DNA from: Rhizobium phaseoli
GTDB taxonomy: Bacteria > Pseudomonadota > Alphaproteobacteria > Rhizobiales > Rhizobiaceae
NCBI RefSeq assembly: GCF_010668805.1
Contig: NZ_WUFT01000010.1
Span: 186,001-250,000, forward strand
DNA: 64,000 nt
Direction: 5' to 3'
Under the pieces are notes generated by a model. It saw only the letters and a list, made by a program, of their open reading frames with translations. It was not told the origin of the DNA and made no database searches. Below, one piece after another: positions 40,741-49,931 of the stretch (position 1 is its first letter; each line of letters begins with the position of its first letter). Made by a program: the position numbers and the translations under genes.

Positions 40741-42165
40741 CTATCGCTGCGGCTGCGCTGGCTGTTGCGATCCGGCCTGCTGTTGTTGCTCTCCCGGTTG
40801 CGGCAAGGTCGCCAGGATCGCCTGGAGAAGCGTTTGCGGCTGATAACCGAGCCGGCTCGGCGTCAGCCCAAGGCGGATGACGACCAGATTGGCGGACGGC
40901 ACGATCGCCATGCTCTGCCCGTCATGCCCCGTCAGCCAGAACGTATCCTCGGGCAGCCCGAACTTAGCACTCGGGTCGCCGGGCGCGAGCCAAGCCTGGC
41001 CCTGTGTATAGCGGCCGTTCGACGCTGCGGTCGGAGTGCGCATGGCGCCGACAAAACCTTCCGGCAACAGCCGTTGACCGTCCCAGACTCCATCCTGCAG
41101 CAGGAACTGGCCGAAGCGCGCCCAGTCATGCGCCGTCGCGTAGAGATAGGAGCTTCCAGCGAACGTGCCGCGCGCATCGAGTTCGAACACGGCGCTGGTC
41201 ATGCCGAGCGGCGAAAACAGCGCGTCATCAGGATAGGAAAAGGCCGCCTGTGCATGGCCGACCCGATCCATCCAGATGCGCGACAAGAGCACCGCCGTGC
41301 CGCTCGAATAGCGAAATCGCTTACCCGGCGCCGCCTCCAGCGGTGCGTTGGCCGGCAGCGATACCATGTCGGGATCGAGATAAAGCATGCGCGTCACATC
41401 GGCGACATCACCATAATCCTCGTTGAAGGCAAGTCCGCTCTCCATGCCGAGCAGGTCGGAGACCTTGATTCTGGCGCGCGCATCGTTCTTCCACTGCGCC
41501 AGCAGATTATCATCGTCGAATGAGATCTTGCCGTCGAGCATCAGCCGGCCGAGGATCGCAGCATTCACCGTCTTCGTCATCGACCAGCCGATCAACGGTG
41601 TCTTCGCCGAGAAGCCGGCGCCATAAGTTTCGGCGACGATGCGGCCGTTGCGCACCACCACGATCGCCCGCATGGCTGGGCCGGCTACTCTTTCATCGGC
41701 AAGCAGCGCGGCGATCTTCCCGTCCGGCCGATCGTCGGCGCCGTCACCCTCAGGCCACAGAGCCTCGTTCACCTCCGCCCTCGCCGGCGCATTGAAAGGC
41801 ACCGCATTCGCCGCCGCCTCGAAATTGCCGTCCGGCACGCTCGTGCAGCCGAAAGCGCCACGATAGAGCGCATAACTCGGCGCAAACAGTCCCATGAAGC
41901 GCGCCGTCACACGATCGTCGTCGCGGTCGACACTGACGCGCACCAGCCGCAGCAGCGGATTTCCGGGCGCCTGGACATCATCATGGAGCACCTCCTCGGC
42001 CTCCCGGCCTGATATGAAGACGTTGGAGCAGACGATCTTGGCGGCATAGCCGTCGCCGACACGCAGCAATTCCGGCGGCTGGACGAAGAGCCAGCCGGCG
42101 ACGCCGATGACGGCGAGAACGATAAGGAGAGCAAGCGCCTTCAGCATACGCAGGACAAATCGCAT
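40741..42165 (-). CDS. Membrane-anchored serine hydrolase, beta-lactamase family
   Basis: 474 residues. One N-terminal membrane segment (about 9-28) places the domain in the periplasm. The serine-lysine pair is S195-MT-K198 (GWSMTKTVN). The usual Y-x-N is replaced near FRYSSGTAVLLS, and WLTGHDGQSM resembles the third motif. The family (PF00144) includes class C beta-lactamases, D-aminopeptidases and esterases; resistance cannot be predicted from this. A Gln-rich tail (about 455-474) is unusual. GGAGG upstream fixes the start. Divergent from btaA. Confidence 0.86.
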   Translation of the reverse strand: MRFVLRMLKALALLIVLAVIGVAGWLFVQPPELLRVGDGYAAKIVCSNVFISGREAEEVLHDDVQAPGNPLLRLVRVSVDRDDDRVTARFMGLFAPSYALYRGAFGCTSVPDGNFEAAANAVPFNAPARAEVNEALWPEGDGADDRPDGKIAALLADERVAGPAMRAIVVVRNGRIVAETYGAGFSAKTPLIGWSMTKTVNAAILGRLMLDGKISFDDDNLLAQWKNDARARIKVSDLLGMESGLAFNEDYGDVADVTRMLYLDPDMVSLPANAPLEAAPGKRFRYSSGTAVLLSRIWMDRVGHAQAAFSYPDDALFSPLGMTSAVFELDARGTFAGSSYLYATAHDWARFGQFLLQDGVWDGQRLLPEGFVGAMRTPTAASNGRYTQGQAWLAPGDPSAKFGLPEDTFWLTGHDGQSMAIVPSANLVVIRLGLTPSRLGYQPQTLLQAILATLPQPGEQQQQAGSQQPAQPQR

Positions 42166-42292
42166 GGCATTCCTCCATGCCCGAGAGAAGCAGGAATTGC
42201 ACGCGCCGGAAAGGGGCCGCGGCGGAGAAGGGTCGTCATTTCGATCACTTTACCAGGAGGGCGATCACTCCGGAGAACGGCGCCCACAGCCC

Positions 42293-42310
42293 ACGTCATC
42301 AAACTGTAGC
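42293..42310 (+). promoter_or_regulatory. Possible PHO box upstream of btaA
   Basis: Two imperfect copies of the PhoB half-site CTGTCAT: ACGTCAT (42293-42299), four bases CAAA, then CTGTAGC (42304-42310), the spacing of a PHO box. It is 45 bases before btaA. Betaine lipid genes are PhoB-controlled in Sinorhizobium meliloti. Confidence 0.45.
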
Positions 42311-42354
42311 AGTGGCGCGTTACACGCCCTGAACGCTAAAAAGGTGACAGACTC

Positions 42355-43599
42355 ATGTCAGAATTTGCACCGGATGCCGGCTTCCGCAAGAACCGGAAAC
42401 TCAAGGACGCCCTTCTCCGCCACAAGGCTTTTTCGAAGGATGGTTTTTCCGAGCGTCTCTTCGGCCTTCTCTTCTCCGGCCTCGTCTATCCGCAGATCTG
42501 GGAGGATCCGGATCTCGACATGCAGGCGATGGAGCTGAAGCCCAACCACCGCATCGTTACCATCGGCTCCGGCGGCTGCAATATGCTCGCCTATCTCTCC
42601 AAGGCGCCGGCCTCGATCGACGTCGTCGATCTCAATCCGCACCACATCGCGCTGAACCGCCTGAAGCTTGCCGCCTTCAAGCATCTTCCCGGCCATACCG
42701 ATCTCGTCCGTTTCCTGGCGATGCCGAACGAGAAGTCGAACAGCCGCGCCTACGACCAGCATCTCGCCGCCAAGCTCGATGAGGCGACCCGCAGCTATTG
42801 GAACGGCCGCAAGTTCGGCCGCCGCCGCGTTACCGTCTTCAACCGCAACATCTACGAAACCGGCCTGCTCGGCCGCTTCATCGGCGCAGCCCACCTTCTT
42901 GCCCGCCTGCATGGCGTCAAGCTGCGCGAGATGACCAAGACCCGCTCGATCCGAGAGCAGCGCCAGTTCTTCGAAGAGCAGATCGCGCCGCTGTTCGAAA
43001 AGCCGGTCGTGCGCTGGATCACCGGCCGCAAGAGCTCGCTCTTCGGCCTCGGCATTCCACCGCAGCAATATGACGAGCTCGCCAACCTCGCCGCCGATCA
43101 TTCGATCGCACCGGTGCTGAAGCATCGTCTGGAAAAACTCGCCTGTCATTTCCCTATGTGCGACAACTATTTCGCCTGGCAGGCCTTCGGCCGCCGCTAC
43201 GGTACCGAAGAGGAAGGCCCGCTGCCGACCTATCTGAAATCGGAGCACTACGAGGTGATCCGCGCCAATATCGACCGCGTCAACGTCCATCATGCAAGCT
43301 TCACCGAGCTTCTGGCCCGCGAGCCGGCCGCCTCGCGCGACCGCTACATCCTGCTCGACGCGCAGGACTGGATGACGGACGAGCAGTTGAACGATGTCTG
43401 GCGGGAAATCAACCGCACGGCGCGTGAAGGCGCCCGCGTGATCTTCCGCACCGCCGCCGAAAAGAGCATCATCGAAGGCCGCCTATCTTCCCCCATCCGC
43501 GACCAGTGGGATTACTTCGAGGAGAAGTCGCGTGAGCTGACCGCGCTCGATCGCTCGGCAATTTATGGCGGTTTCCACATCTACGGGAAGAAGGCGTGA
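42355..43599 (+). CDS. btaA: BtaA: SAM:diacylglycerol 3-amino-3-carboxypropyltransferase
   Basis: 414 residues, the DUF3419/BtaA family. It moves the aminocarboxypropyl group of SAM to diacylglycerol, giving diacylglyceryl homoserine, the first step of DGTS betaine lipid. Typical segments are LLFSGLVYPQIWEDPDLDMQAM and the SAM site IGSGGCNMLAYLS with VDLNPHHIALNRLK. AAGGTGA lies 8 bases upstream. Overlaps btaB by 4 bases (ATGA/GTGA-like junction at 43596-43599). The pathway replaces phospholipids when phosphate is scarce. Confidence 0.95.
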   Translation: MSEFAPDAGFRKNRKLKDALLRHKAFSKDGFSERLFGLLFSGLVYPQIWEDPDLDMQAMELKPNHRIVTIGSGGCNMLAYLSKAPASIDVVDLNPHHIALNRLKLAAFKHLPGHTDLVRFLAMPNEKSNSRAYDQHLAAKLDEATRSYWNGRKFGRRRVTVFNRNIYETGLLGRFIGAAHLLARLHGVKLREMTKTRSIREQRQFFEEQIAPLFEKPVVRWITGRKSSLFGLGIPPQQYDELANLAADHSIAPVLKHRLEKLACHFPMCDNYFAWQAFGRRYGTEEEGPLPTYLKSEHYEVIRANIDRVNVHHASFTELLAREPAASRDRYILLDAQDWMTDEQLNDVWREINRTAREGARVIFRTAAEKSIIEGRLSSPIRDQWDYFEEKSRELTALDRSAIYGGFHIYGKKA

Positions 43600-44270
43600 G
43601 CAAGGTCGGCACCGAAACGGCAGGAAAGAGCGGCGAACATGCCAGCCTGATGGATGGCATGTACCGCTATCAGCGCCATATCTACGACCTGACCCGCAAA
43701 TATTACCTTCTCGGTCGTGACAGCACGATCCGCAATCTCGACGTGCCCGAGGGCGGCACCCTGCTTGAAGTGGGCTGCGGCACCGGGCGTAACATGGCCT
43801 TCGCCCATCGGCATTTCCCGACCGCCAAGCTGTTCGGCCTCGACATCTCCCAGGAAATGCTGATTTCGGCGCGCAAGACCTTCGCCACCAAGGCGACCAT
43901 CCCGGAATTCCGCGTCGCCGACGCCACGGCGTTCACGCCGCGCGAATTCGGCGTCAGCGGCTTCGACCGCATCCTGATCTCCTATGCCCTGTCGATGATC
44001 CCGGACTGGGAGCGCGCCGTCGATGCGTCGATCGCCGCACTCAACCCCGGCGGTCAGCTGCACATCGTCGATTTCGGCCAGCAGGAGGGCCTGCCCGGCT
44101 GGTTCCGCCGCATGCTGCAGTCATGGCTTGCGAAATTCCACGTCACTCCGCGCCCCGATCTGCGCGAGGTCCTGGAAGCGCAAGCCCATGAAAACAACGC
44201 GAGATTGTTGTTCGATACCGTTGGCGGCGGTTATGCCTGGCGGGCCGCGATTATCAGCAAGAGCTCATAA
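43596..44270 (+). CDS. btaB: BtaB: diacylglyceryl-homoserine N-methyltransferase
   Basis: 224 residues. A class I SAM methyltransferase with motif I LEVGCGTGRNMAF and motif II/III regions (GLDISQEMLISAR, SYALSMIPDWERAV). It adds three methyl groups to the homoserine nitrogen to form DGTS. It starts at a GTG (43596) that overlaps the btaA stop, so the two are coupled. No other lipid gene follows. Confidence 0.93.
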   Translation: MSKVGTETAGKSGEHASLMDGMYRYQRHIYDLTRKYYLLGRDSTIRNLDVPEGGTLLEVGCGTGRNMAFAHRHFPTAKLFGLDISQEMLISARKTFATKATIPEFRVADATAFTPREFGVSGFDRILISYALSMIPDWERAVDASIAALNPGGQLHIVDFGQQEGLPGWFRRMLQSWLAKFHVTPRPDLREVLEAQAHENNARLLFDTVGGGYAWRAAIISKSS

Positions 44271-44395
44271 TTCGCTTGAAACTAACCGAATTTTTACGTT
44301 GATATGGTGAAAAGAGGGTTATCCTCTGCCGACTCGTCTTTTTCGAAGGTCAGGCTGTGGGGCAAAGAGATCATTCGAGTTACGACGGGACGCCC

Positions 44396-45193
44396 ATGCG
44401 CCGGCTTTTGTTTTGCGTTTTGCCCCTGGCCATCCTGCTGGCCGGCTGCTCCTCCTCCGGGCATGACTATCTCGAAACGGCATCGATCAAGCCGAAGATG
44501 CGTTTCAAGGATACCGATCCGCAGGATTTCGGCCCCAAGCATCCGCAGCAGAACCAGGTCCATGGCATCGACATCTCCAAATGGCAGGGCGATATCGACT
44601 GGGCGACGGTGAAGAATTCTGGTGTCGGCTTCGCCTTCATCAAGGCGACCGAAGGCAAGGACAGGGTCGATCCGCGCTTCGACGAATACTGGCGCGAGGC
44701 CCGCGCCGCCGGCATCCCGCATGCGCCCTATCATTTCTATTATTTCTGCTCCTCGGCCGATCAGCAGGCCGACTGGTTCATCCGCAACGTGCCGAAGGAG
44801 GCCATGCGCCTGCCGCCGGTGCTCGATGTCGAATGGAACGCCGAATCGAAGACCTGCCGCTATCGTCCCGATCCGGAAACCGTGCGCGCCGAAATGCAGC
44901 GTTTCATGGACCGGCTGGAGGCCTATTATGGCAAGCGCCCGATTATTTACACCTCGGTCGATTTCCACCGTGACAATCTGGCCGGCTACTTCCAGGACTA
45001 TCATTTCTGGGTCCGTTCGGTGGCAAAACACCCCGAGGTGACCTATTCCGACCGCCGCTGGGCCTTCTGGCAATATACCTCGACCGGCGTCATTCCCGGT
45101 ATCAGCGGTCCCACCGATATCAATGTCTTTGCCGGCAGTGCAAAGAACTGGAACAATTGGGTTGCGGCCGTTTCCAAGGATAGAAATTCTTAG
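44396..45193 (+). CDS. GH25-family muramidase lipoprotein
   Basis: 265 residues. Signal peptide with lipobox at C18 (ILLAGC). A glycoside hydrolase 25 domain follows: HGIDISKWQGDIDW holds one catalytic Asp, and the D-x-E pair lies in LDVEWNAESKTC. This is the lysozyme type that hydrolyses MurNAc-GlcNAc bonds, common in phages and Gram-positives and less common as a lipoprotein here. The ATG at 44396 is preferred, since the upstream in-frame codons (44357) add no membrane signal. The domain ends with NWVAAVSKD. Confidence 0.87.
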   Translation: MRRLLFCVLPLAILLAGCSSSGHDYLETASIKPKMRFKDTDPQDFGPKHPQQNQVHGIDISKWQGDIDWATVKNSGVGFAFIKATEGKDRVDPRFDEYWREARAAGIPHAPYHFYYFCSSADQQADWFIRNVPKEAMRLPPVLDVEWNAESKTCRYRPDPETVRAEMQRFMDRLEAYYGKRPIIYTSVDFHRDNLAGYFQDYHFWVRSVAKHPEVTYSDRRWAFWQYTSTGVIPGISGPTDINVFAGSAKNWNNWVAAVSKDRNS

Positions 45194-45274
45194 TAACGTC
45201 TTCCGATGTTTCTTGCTCCCGTCACATTCCTCTGTGAAAGCGACGGCAATCTGTTTGATATAAGGACCGCATCC

Positions 45275-46492
45275 ATGCACCGCTCGCTCGCAAGCCGCTC
45301 TGCACTCGCTCTTCTGTTTGCCCTCGCCCTTGCCGGCGGAGCGGCCGCCCAGCAGGTGCCGGACGCAGCACCGGCAGCGCCCTGCGGCGGCGATCTCTCC
45401 GCCTTCCTTGAAGGCGTCAAGAAGGATGCGGTTGCCGCTGGCGCGAGTGCGGCAGCCGCCGACGCCGCCTTCGCCGGCGCCGAGATCGATCCCAAGGTTC
45501 TGAGCCGAGATCGGGCCCAGGGCGTCTTCAAGCAGACCTTCCTCGAATTCTCTCAGCGCACCGTCAGCCAGGCCCGCCTCGACATCGGCCGCCAGAAGAT
45601 GAAGCAATATGCCGAGGTCTTTGCCCGCGCCGAACAGGAATTCGGCGTTCCCTCCGGCGTCATTACTGCCTTCTGGGCGATGGAAACCGATTTCGGCGCC
45701 GTCCAGGGCGATTTCAATACCCGCAATGCTCTGGTGACGCTGTCGCATGATTGCCGCCGCCCCGAACTCTTCCGCCCGCAGCTGATCGCGCTCGTCGAGA
45801 TGGTTCAGCACGGCGACCTCGACCCCGCCACCAATACCGGCGCCTGGGCCGGCGAAATCGGCCAGGTGCAGATGCTGCCGCGCGACATCATTGCCTATGG
45901 CATGGACGGCGACGGCGACGGCCATATCCGCCTGAAGCAGAGCGGCCCGGACGCCATCCTGACGGCAGCGAAATTCATCCAGCATCTCGGCTTCGAACGT
46001 GGCCAGCCTTGGCTGCAAGAGGTGACCGTGCCGGACAACCTGCCCTGGGAGAAATCCGGGCTCGGCGGCACGATGAGGGCCGGCGAGTGGTTCGCGCTCG
46101 GCGTCAAGCCGCGTGACGGCAATACGGCCTTCGGCAACCTTGAAGGCGATCTGGTGCTGCCGCAGGGCCGCATGGGACCGGCCTTCATCGCCTACCCGAA
46201 TTTCAAGATCTATCTCGAATGGAACAAGTCGTTCATCTACACGACGTCGGCCGCCTATTTCGGGACGCGTCTTTCGGGCGCCGAGCCCTATCTCAAGGGC
46301 GTTCCGGAACAGGGGCTCGCCAGCGACCAGATGAAGACGCTGCAAACCAAACTGCAGTCGCTCGGCCACGATGTCGGCGAGATCGACGGCATCCTCGGCT
46401 CCGGCACGCGTGTGGCGATCCAGAAGGAGCAGCAGCGCCTCGGCATGCCGGCCGACGGCTGGGCAACACCTGCCCTTCTCAACGCTCTCTGA
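45275..46492 (+). CDS. MltB-type lytic murein transglycosylase with peptidoglycan-binding domain
   Basis: 405 residues. Signal peptide 1-25, then the SLT_2 domain: catalytic glutamate in FWAMETDFGAVQGDF, and IGQVQMLPRDIIAYG. A C-terminal peptidoglycan-binding domain (about 345-405, LQTKLQSLGHDVGEIDGILG) anchors it. It cleaves glycan strands, releasing anhydromuropeptides. AAGGA eight bases upstream fixes the ATG at 45275. It lies 81 bases after the GH25 gene; joint transcription is likely but unproven. Confidence 0.93.
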   Translation: MHRSLASRSALALLFALALAGGAAAQQVPDAAPAAPCGGDLSAFLEGVKKDAVAAGASAAAADAAFAGAEIDPKVLSRDRAQGVFKQTFLEFSQRTVSQARLDIGRQKMKQYAEVFARAEQEFGVPSGVITAFWAMETDFGAVQGDFNTRNALVTLSHDCRRPELFRPQLIALVEMVQHGDLDPATNTGAWAGEIGQVQMLPRDIIAYGMDGDGDGHIRLKQSGPDAILTAAKFIQHLGFERGQPWLQEVTVPDNLPWEKSGLGGTMRAGEWFALGVKPRDGNTAFGNLEGDLVLPQGRMGPAFIAYPNFKIYLEWNKSFIYTTSAAYFGTRLSGAEPYLKGVPEQGLASDQMKTLQTKLQSLGHDVGEIDGILGSGTRVAIQKEQQRLGMPADGWATPALLNAL

Positions 46493-46622
46493 TCACCTCT
46501 GACAGCCAACCGCCGTCCGCTTCGCAAGAAACGGGTGGCGCGGTCCACCGTCTGCGCTAAGCATCATATCCGAAGCGGGTGCCGGTCTTCCTAAACGACC
46601 GGCCTACGGTGGAGGAAGCAGC

Positions 46623-47528
46623 GTGGACAGCAGAATGAATGCCTGGACCTGGAGCCTGCTGGTCCTACTCGGCCTGATCTGGGGCGCCTCCTTCTTCTTT
46701 GCCCGCATCGCCGTCCAGCATGTGCCGCCGCTGACCCTGGTCTTCCTCAGGCTGCTGATCGCCGCACTGGCGCTGCATATCTATATCGCCGGCCGCTTCG
46801 ATTTCTACTCGATCCTCAAAGCCCGCTGGCGCGAATTCCTGATCCTTGGGCTGATCAACAATGCCCTGCCGCATGCCCTGATCTTCTTCGGGCAGACCCG
46901 CATCGGCGCCGGCCTCGCGGCGATCCTGAACGCAACGACACCGATCTGGACGGTGCTCATTGCCAATTACTTCACATCAGACGAAAAGCTTTCATCGGCG
47001 AAAATCGCCGGCTGCCTCGTCGGTCTCGCCGGAACGATCGTGCTGATCGGTCCCGGCATCTCGGCCGGCGGCGAGGCGCCGCTATGGGCGCTGCTGCTCC
47101 CCGTGCTTGCCGCCGTCTCTTATGGTTTCGCCGCGACCTACGGCAAACGTTTCAGGGATGTTCCCGCTCCGGTCACCGCTGCCGGCCAGTTGACCGCCTC
47201 TTCGCTAATCGCGTTGCCGCTATCGCTGCTCGCAGATCGCCCTTGGACGCTGGCCGCGCCGCCGCTTGATGCGCTGCTTGCCATCATGGCACTGGCGCTG
47301 CTGTCGACCGCGTTCGGCTATATCCTCTATTTCCGGATCATGGCGGCAGCCGGCGCGACCAACGCCTCGCTCGTCACCCTGCTGGTGCCGCCGAGCGCCA
47401 TCCTTCTCGGCGTGCTTTTCCTCGGCGAAAGGCTCACATCGGGCGAATTCGCCGGCATGGCGCTGATCGGTTTCGGCCTCGTCATTCTCGACGGCCGCGC
47501 CTATCGCCTGCTGGCGAAGACCACCTGA
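46623..47528 (+). CDS. EamA family (DMT superfamily) transporter
   Basis: 301 residues with ten membrane segments and two EamA halves (LVLLGLIWGASFFFARIAV and, in the second half, PVLAAVSYGFAATYGKRF). Such proteins export amino acids, nucleotides or other metabolites; the substrate is unknown. The start is GTG at 46623 with GGAGGA six bases upstream; an ATG at 46635 is the alternative but is too far from this site. Confidence 0.88.
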   Translation: MDSRMNAWTWSLLVLLGLIWGASFFFARIAVQHVPPLTLVFLRLLIAALALHIYIAGRFDFYSILKARWREFLILGLINNALPHALIFFGQTRIGAGLAAILNATTPIWTVLIANYFTSDEKLSSAKIAGCLVGLAGTIVLIGPGISAGGEAPLWALLLPVLAAVSYGFAATYGKRFRDVPAPVTAAGQLTASSLIALPLSLLADRPWTLAAPPLDALLAIMALALLSTAFGYILYFRIMAAAGATNASLVTLLVPPSAILLGVLFLGERLTSGEFAGMALIGFGLVILDGRAYRLLAKTT

Positions 47529-47791
47529 TATCGGTTGTGAATTCCACGTGTTTTCAACCGGTTGGCCGCTCGCCATGTTTTGGGCGCATAGGTAAACTGG
47601 CAATCGCCGGATTTAACGGCATGTTAAAATCTGTGAACAAAAAATTATCGAATATAATCGATTAGTTTCAACGGCTTGCCGATAGCCTCTTCGACTTGTC
47701 CACCGCGCCCTTCGGCAGCGCAGCATAGAATCCGCTTCCCAACCGACATATTTCCGACATATTATCGTCCGGTTAACGCGAGGAGACAGAC

Positions 47792-47869
47792 ATGGGACTC
47801 ACGCAATCCTTGAATGTTCTGTTGGTCAGTGCAGCGTTTGCTTTCGTCTTGTCCATGCTCTTCATCTGA
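47792..47869 (+). CDS. 25-residue hydrophobic membrane protein
   Basis: An ORF of 26 codons including stop, with GAGGAG seven bases before the ATG. The product starts MGLTQSLN and continues as one hydrophobic helix (about residues 9-25) with no charged residues. It is too small for routine gene calling. An AT-rich stretch (about 47620-47670) upstream may hold a promoter, and a strong bidirectional terminator follows at 47930. Function unknown; small single-helix proteins often bind larger membrane complexes. Nothing in the neighbours names a partner. Confidence 0.6.
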   Translation: MGLTQSLNVLLVSAAFAFVLSMLFI

Positions 47870-47929
47870 GTCGGCCGACGGAAGCGTAACGACTGGTAGT
47901 ACCTGAACTCCCCTGATCAATCCGCCAAT

Positions 47930-47965
47930 GAAAAAGCGCATGTCCCGCCCGACATGCGCTTTTTC
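47930..47965. terminator. Strong bidirectional terminator
   Basis: A perfect 15-bp inverted repeat (47930-47944 and 47951-47965) with loop CCGCCC and T-runs on both sides. It ends both metF and the small membrane protein transcript. Confidence 0.9.
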
Positions 47966-47983
47966 ACTTTCGAATTGGAAAGA

Positions 47984-48886
47984 TCAGGCGGCCGCGCCCG
48001 CGCTTTTTGCCGCCCGGCGGGAAAAGCCGAGATTGTCGAGCACGGCGGAAACCAGCGGCGCGCGGTTCATCGTGTAGAGATGGAAGTCATGGATGCCGCG
48101 CCGGACGAGATCCTCGATCTGTTCGGCGGCGACATCGGCTGCGACCTTGGCGCGCTCCTCGGGCTTGTCGTCGAAGCCGGCGAAACGCTCATCGAGGAAG
48201 GCCGGGATGATCGTGCCGCAGGCGCCGGCGAAACGCTTCAGCTGTGTCAGGTTTTGGATCGGCATGATGCCGGGCACAACGGGGATCGAGATGCCGGCAG
48301 CGCGCACCTTCTCAAGGTAACGCTCGAAATTGTCGTTGTCGAAGAAGAACTGCGTCAGCGCCCGGTCGGCGCCGTTGTCGGCCTTGCGCTTCAGCATCTC
48401 GATATCGGCGGCCGTATCGCGGCTTTCCGGGTGTTTTTCCGGATAGGCGGAAACCGAAATCTCGAAATCGCCGATCGCTTTGAGGCCGGCCACCAGCTCC
48501 GCCGCGTTGGCGTAACCGCCGGGGTGCGGCTGATAGGGCGCGCCGGCGCCGCCGGGCGCATCACCGCGCAAAGCCACGAAATGCGTCACGCCGACCTTGC
48601 GGAAGGTCTCGATCATCTGATGCGTCTCTTCCTTCGTCGCGCCGACGCAGGTGAGATGCGAAGCGGTGGCGAGCGGCGTCTGCGCAAGAAAACGCGTGAC
48701 GGCGGTCAGCGTCGGCGCCTTGGTGGTGCCGCCGGCGCCGTAGGTCACCGAGACAAAATCCGGGTCCCAGTCCTGCAGCTTGCTGACAGTATCCCAGAGC
48801 TGCCCTTCCATCTCCTCCGATTTCGGCGGGAAGAATTCGAAAGAGATCCCGATATTGCGGCCGCGTGCCTCGTTATTCAAAGCCAT
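47984..48886 (-). CDS. metF: Methylenetetrahydrofolate reductase MetF
   Basis: 300 residues. A FAD TIM-barrel enzyme that makes 5-methyltetrahydrofolate for methionine synthesis. Seen are GISFEFFPPKSE, with the catalytic glutamate of this family, SVTYGAGGTTK, and HLTCVGATKEET. The ATG at 48886 with GGGAG eight bases upstream is used. It directly follows the ArsR-methyltransferase gene, one base after its stop, so both form an operon ending at the strong terminator. Confidence 0.96.
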   Translation of the reverse strand: MALNNEARGRNIGISFEFFPPKSEEMEGQLWDTVSKLQDWDPDFVSVTYGAGGTTKAPTLTAVTRFLAQTPLATASHLTCVGATKEETHQMIETFRKVGVTHFVALRGDAPGGAGAPYQPHPGGYANAAELVAGLKAIGDFEISVSAYPEKHPESRDTAADIEMLKRKADNGADRALTQFFFDNDNFERYLEKVRAAGISIPVVPGIMPIQNLTQLKRFAGACGTIIPAFLDERFAGFDDKPEERAKVAADVAAEQIEDLVRRGIHDFHLYTMNRAPLVSAVLDNLGFSRRAAKSAGAAA

Positions 48887-48887
48887 G

Positions 48888-49913
48888 TCATATTCTCCCG
48901 GCAAATATAGGTTCGGCGCCTTCGCTTGTCTGCGAAGCCATAAGGCGCCTCGGATCGCGCGCGAGCCAGACGGTGACCGTCAACCCCTGTCCGCTCGGCT
49001 GACCCGGATGAAGATCGACAACCTGCTCGACGTCGAGCCCGGCCCTGTGCAGCCAGTCGGATATCGCCTGGTGTGAGAAACCGAGACGGACATGCGCATG
49101 CTCGTCGCGAAGATATTCGAGCGTGTGCGGCGCAAGGTCGATGACCACGAGCCGGCCACCCGGCCGAAGCATGCGCGCCGCTTCCGCGATCGCAATCTCC
49201 GGTTGGTCGAAGAAATGCAGCACTTGATGGATCGTCACCAGATCGAAATCCTGACCCTCGAACGGCAGGTTCAGGATGTCGGCGTGGCGCACGGTAGCCT
49301 TGGTGATGCGAGACTTGTCGAGATTGGCGCGGGCCACGCTCAGCATGTCGCGGCTGGCATCGACGCCGACCGCCCGGCGGTAGAGCCCGGAGAGAAGTTC
49401 GAGGATGCGGCCGGTGCCGGTGCCGAGATCGAGCAGCGAGTCGATCGGCTGACCGCCGAGCAGCCGGATGACGGCGGCATCGACCTCCTCGTCGGCGGCA
49501 TGCAGGCGGCGAAGCTCGTCCCACTCAGCCGCGTTGCGGCTGAAATAGGCCTGTGCCCGCTCGGCGCGCTGGCGCTTCACCTGCGACAGCCGTTCGCCGT
49601 CGCGAAGGACGGTCGGATCGTTTTCGGAGACATGCTTCAGCAATGCCCGCACGAGCATTGCCGCCTTGCCGTCCTGCTTGAGGCGAAAATAGGCCCAGGC
49701 GCCTTCCTGGTAGCGTTCGATCAGTTCGGCCTCGCCGAGCAGCTTCAGATGGCGGGAGATGCGGGGCTGGGATTGGCCGAGAATTTCGGTAAGATCGGTC
49801 ACCGTCAGGTCGCCGCCGTCGAGAAGCGCCAGGAGCCGCAGACGCGTCGGCTCGCCGGCCGCCTTCAAGACGTCCACCAGCGCATCCAGTCCAAGCTTCA
49901 ACGGTTCACCCAT
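48888..49913 (-). CDS. ArsR-type regulator fused to a SAM-dependent methyltransferase domain
   Basis: 341 residues. N-terminal winged helix (about 10-90: GEPTRLRLLALLDGG, then the recognition helix SQPRISRHLKLLGEAELI). C-terminal methyltransferase fold (about 150-310) with motif I LLDLGTGTGRILELL. The metal-binding cysteines of metal-sensing ArsR proteins are absent. Regulators of this design are known as SahR/SamR-type controllers of the methionine cycle, sensing SAM or S-adenosylhomocysteine; that role is inferred from its operon with metF. The ATG at 49913 is used; a TTG at 49928 is in frame. A perfect palindrome lies just upstream. Confidence 0.87.
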   Translation of the reverse strand: MGEPLKLGLDALVDVLKAAGEPTRLRLLALLDGGDLTVTDLTEILGQSQPRISRHLKLLGEAELIERYQEGAWAYFRLKQDGKAAMLVRALLKHVSENDPTVLRDGERLSQVKRQRAERAQAYFSRNAAEWDELRRLHAADEEVDAAVIRLLGGQPIDSLLDLGTGTGRILELLSGLYRRAVGVDASRDMLSVARANLDKSRITKATVRHADILNLPFEGQDFDLVTIHQVLHFFDQPEIAIAEAARMLRPGGRLVVIDLAPHTLEYLRDEHAHVRLGFSHQAISDWLHRAGLDVEQVVDLHPGQPSGQGLTVTVWLARDPRRLMASQTSEGAEPIFAGRI

Positions 49914-49931
49914 CTTCGATCCAATCAAGAT

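Noticed and set aside
44294..46369. 691-codon minus-strand open frame opposite GH25 and MltB genes
   Set aside because: Both plus-strand genes have complete catalytic motifs and signal peptides; the antisense product has none.
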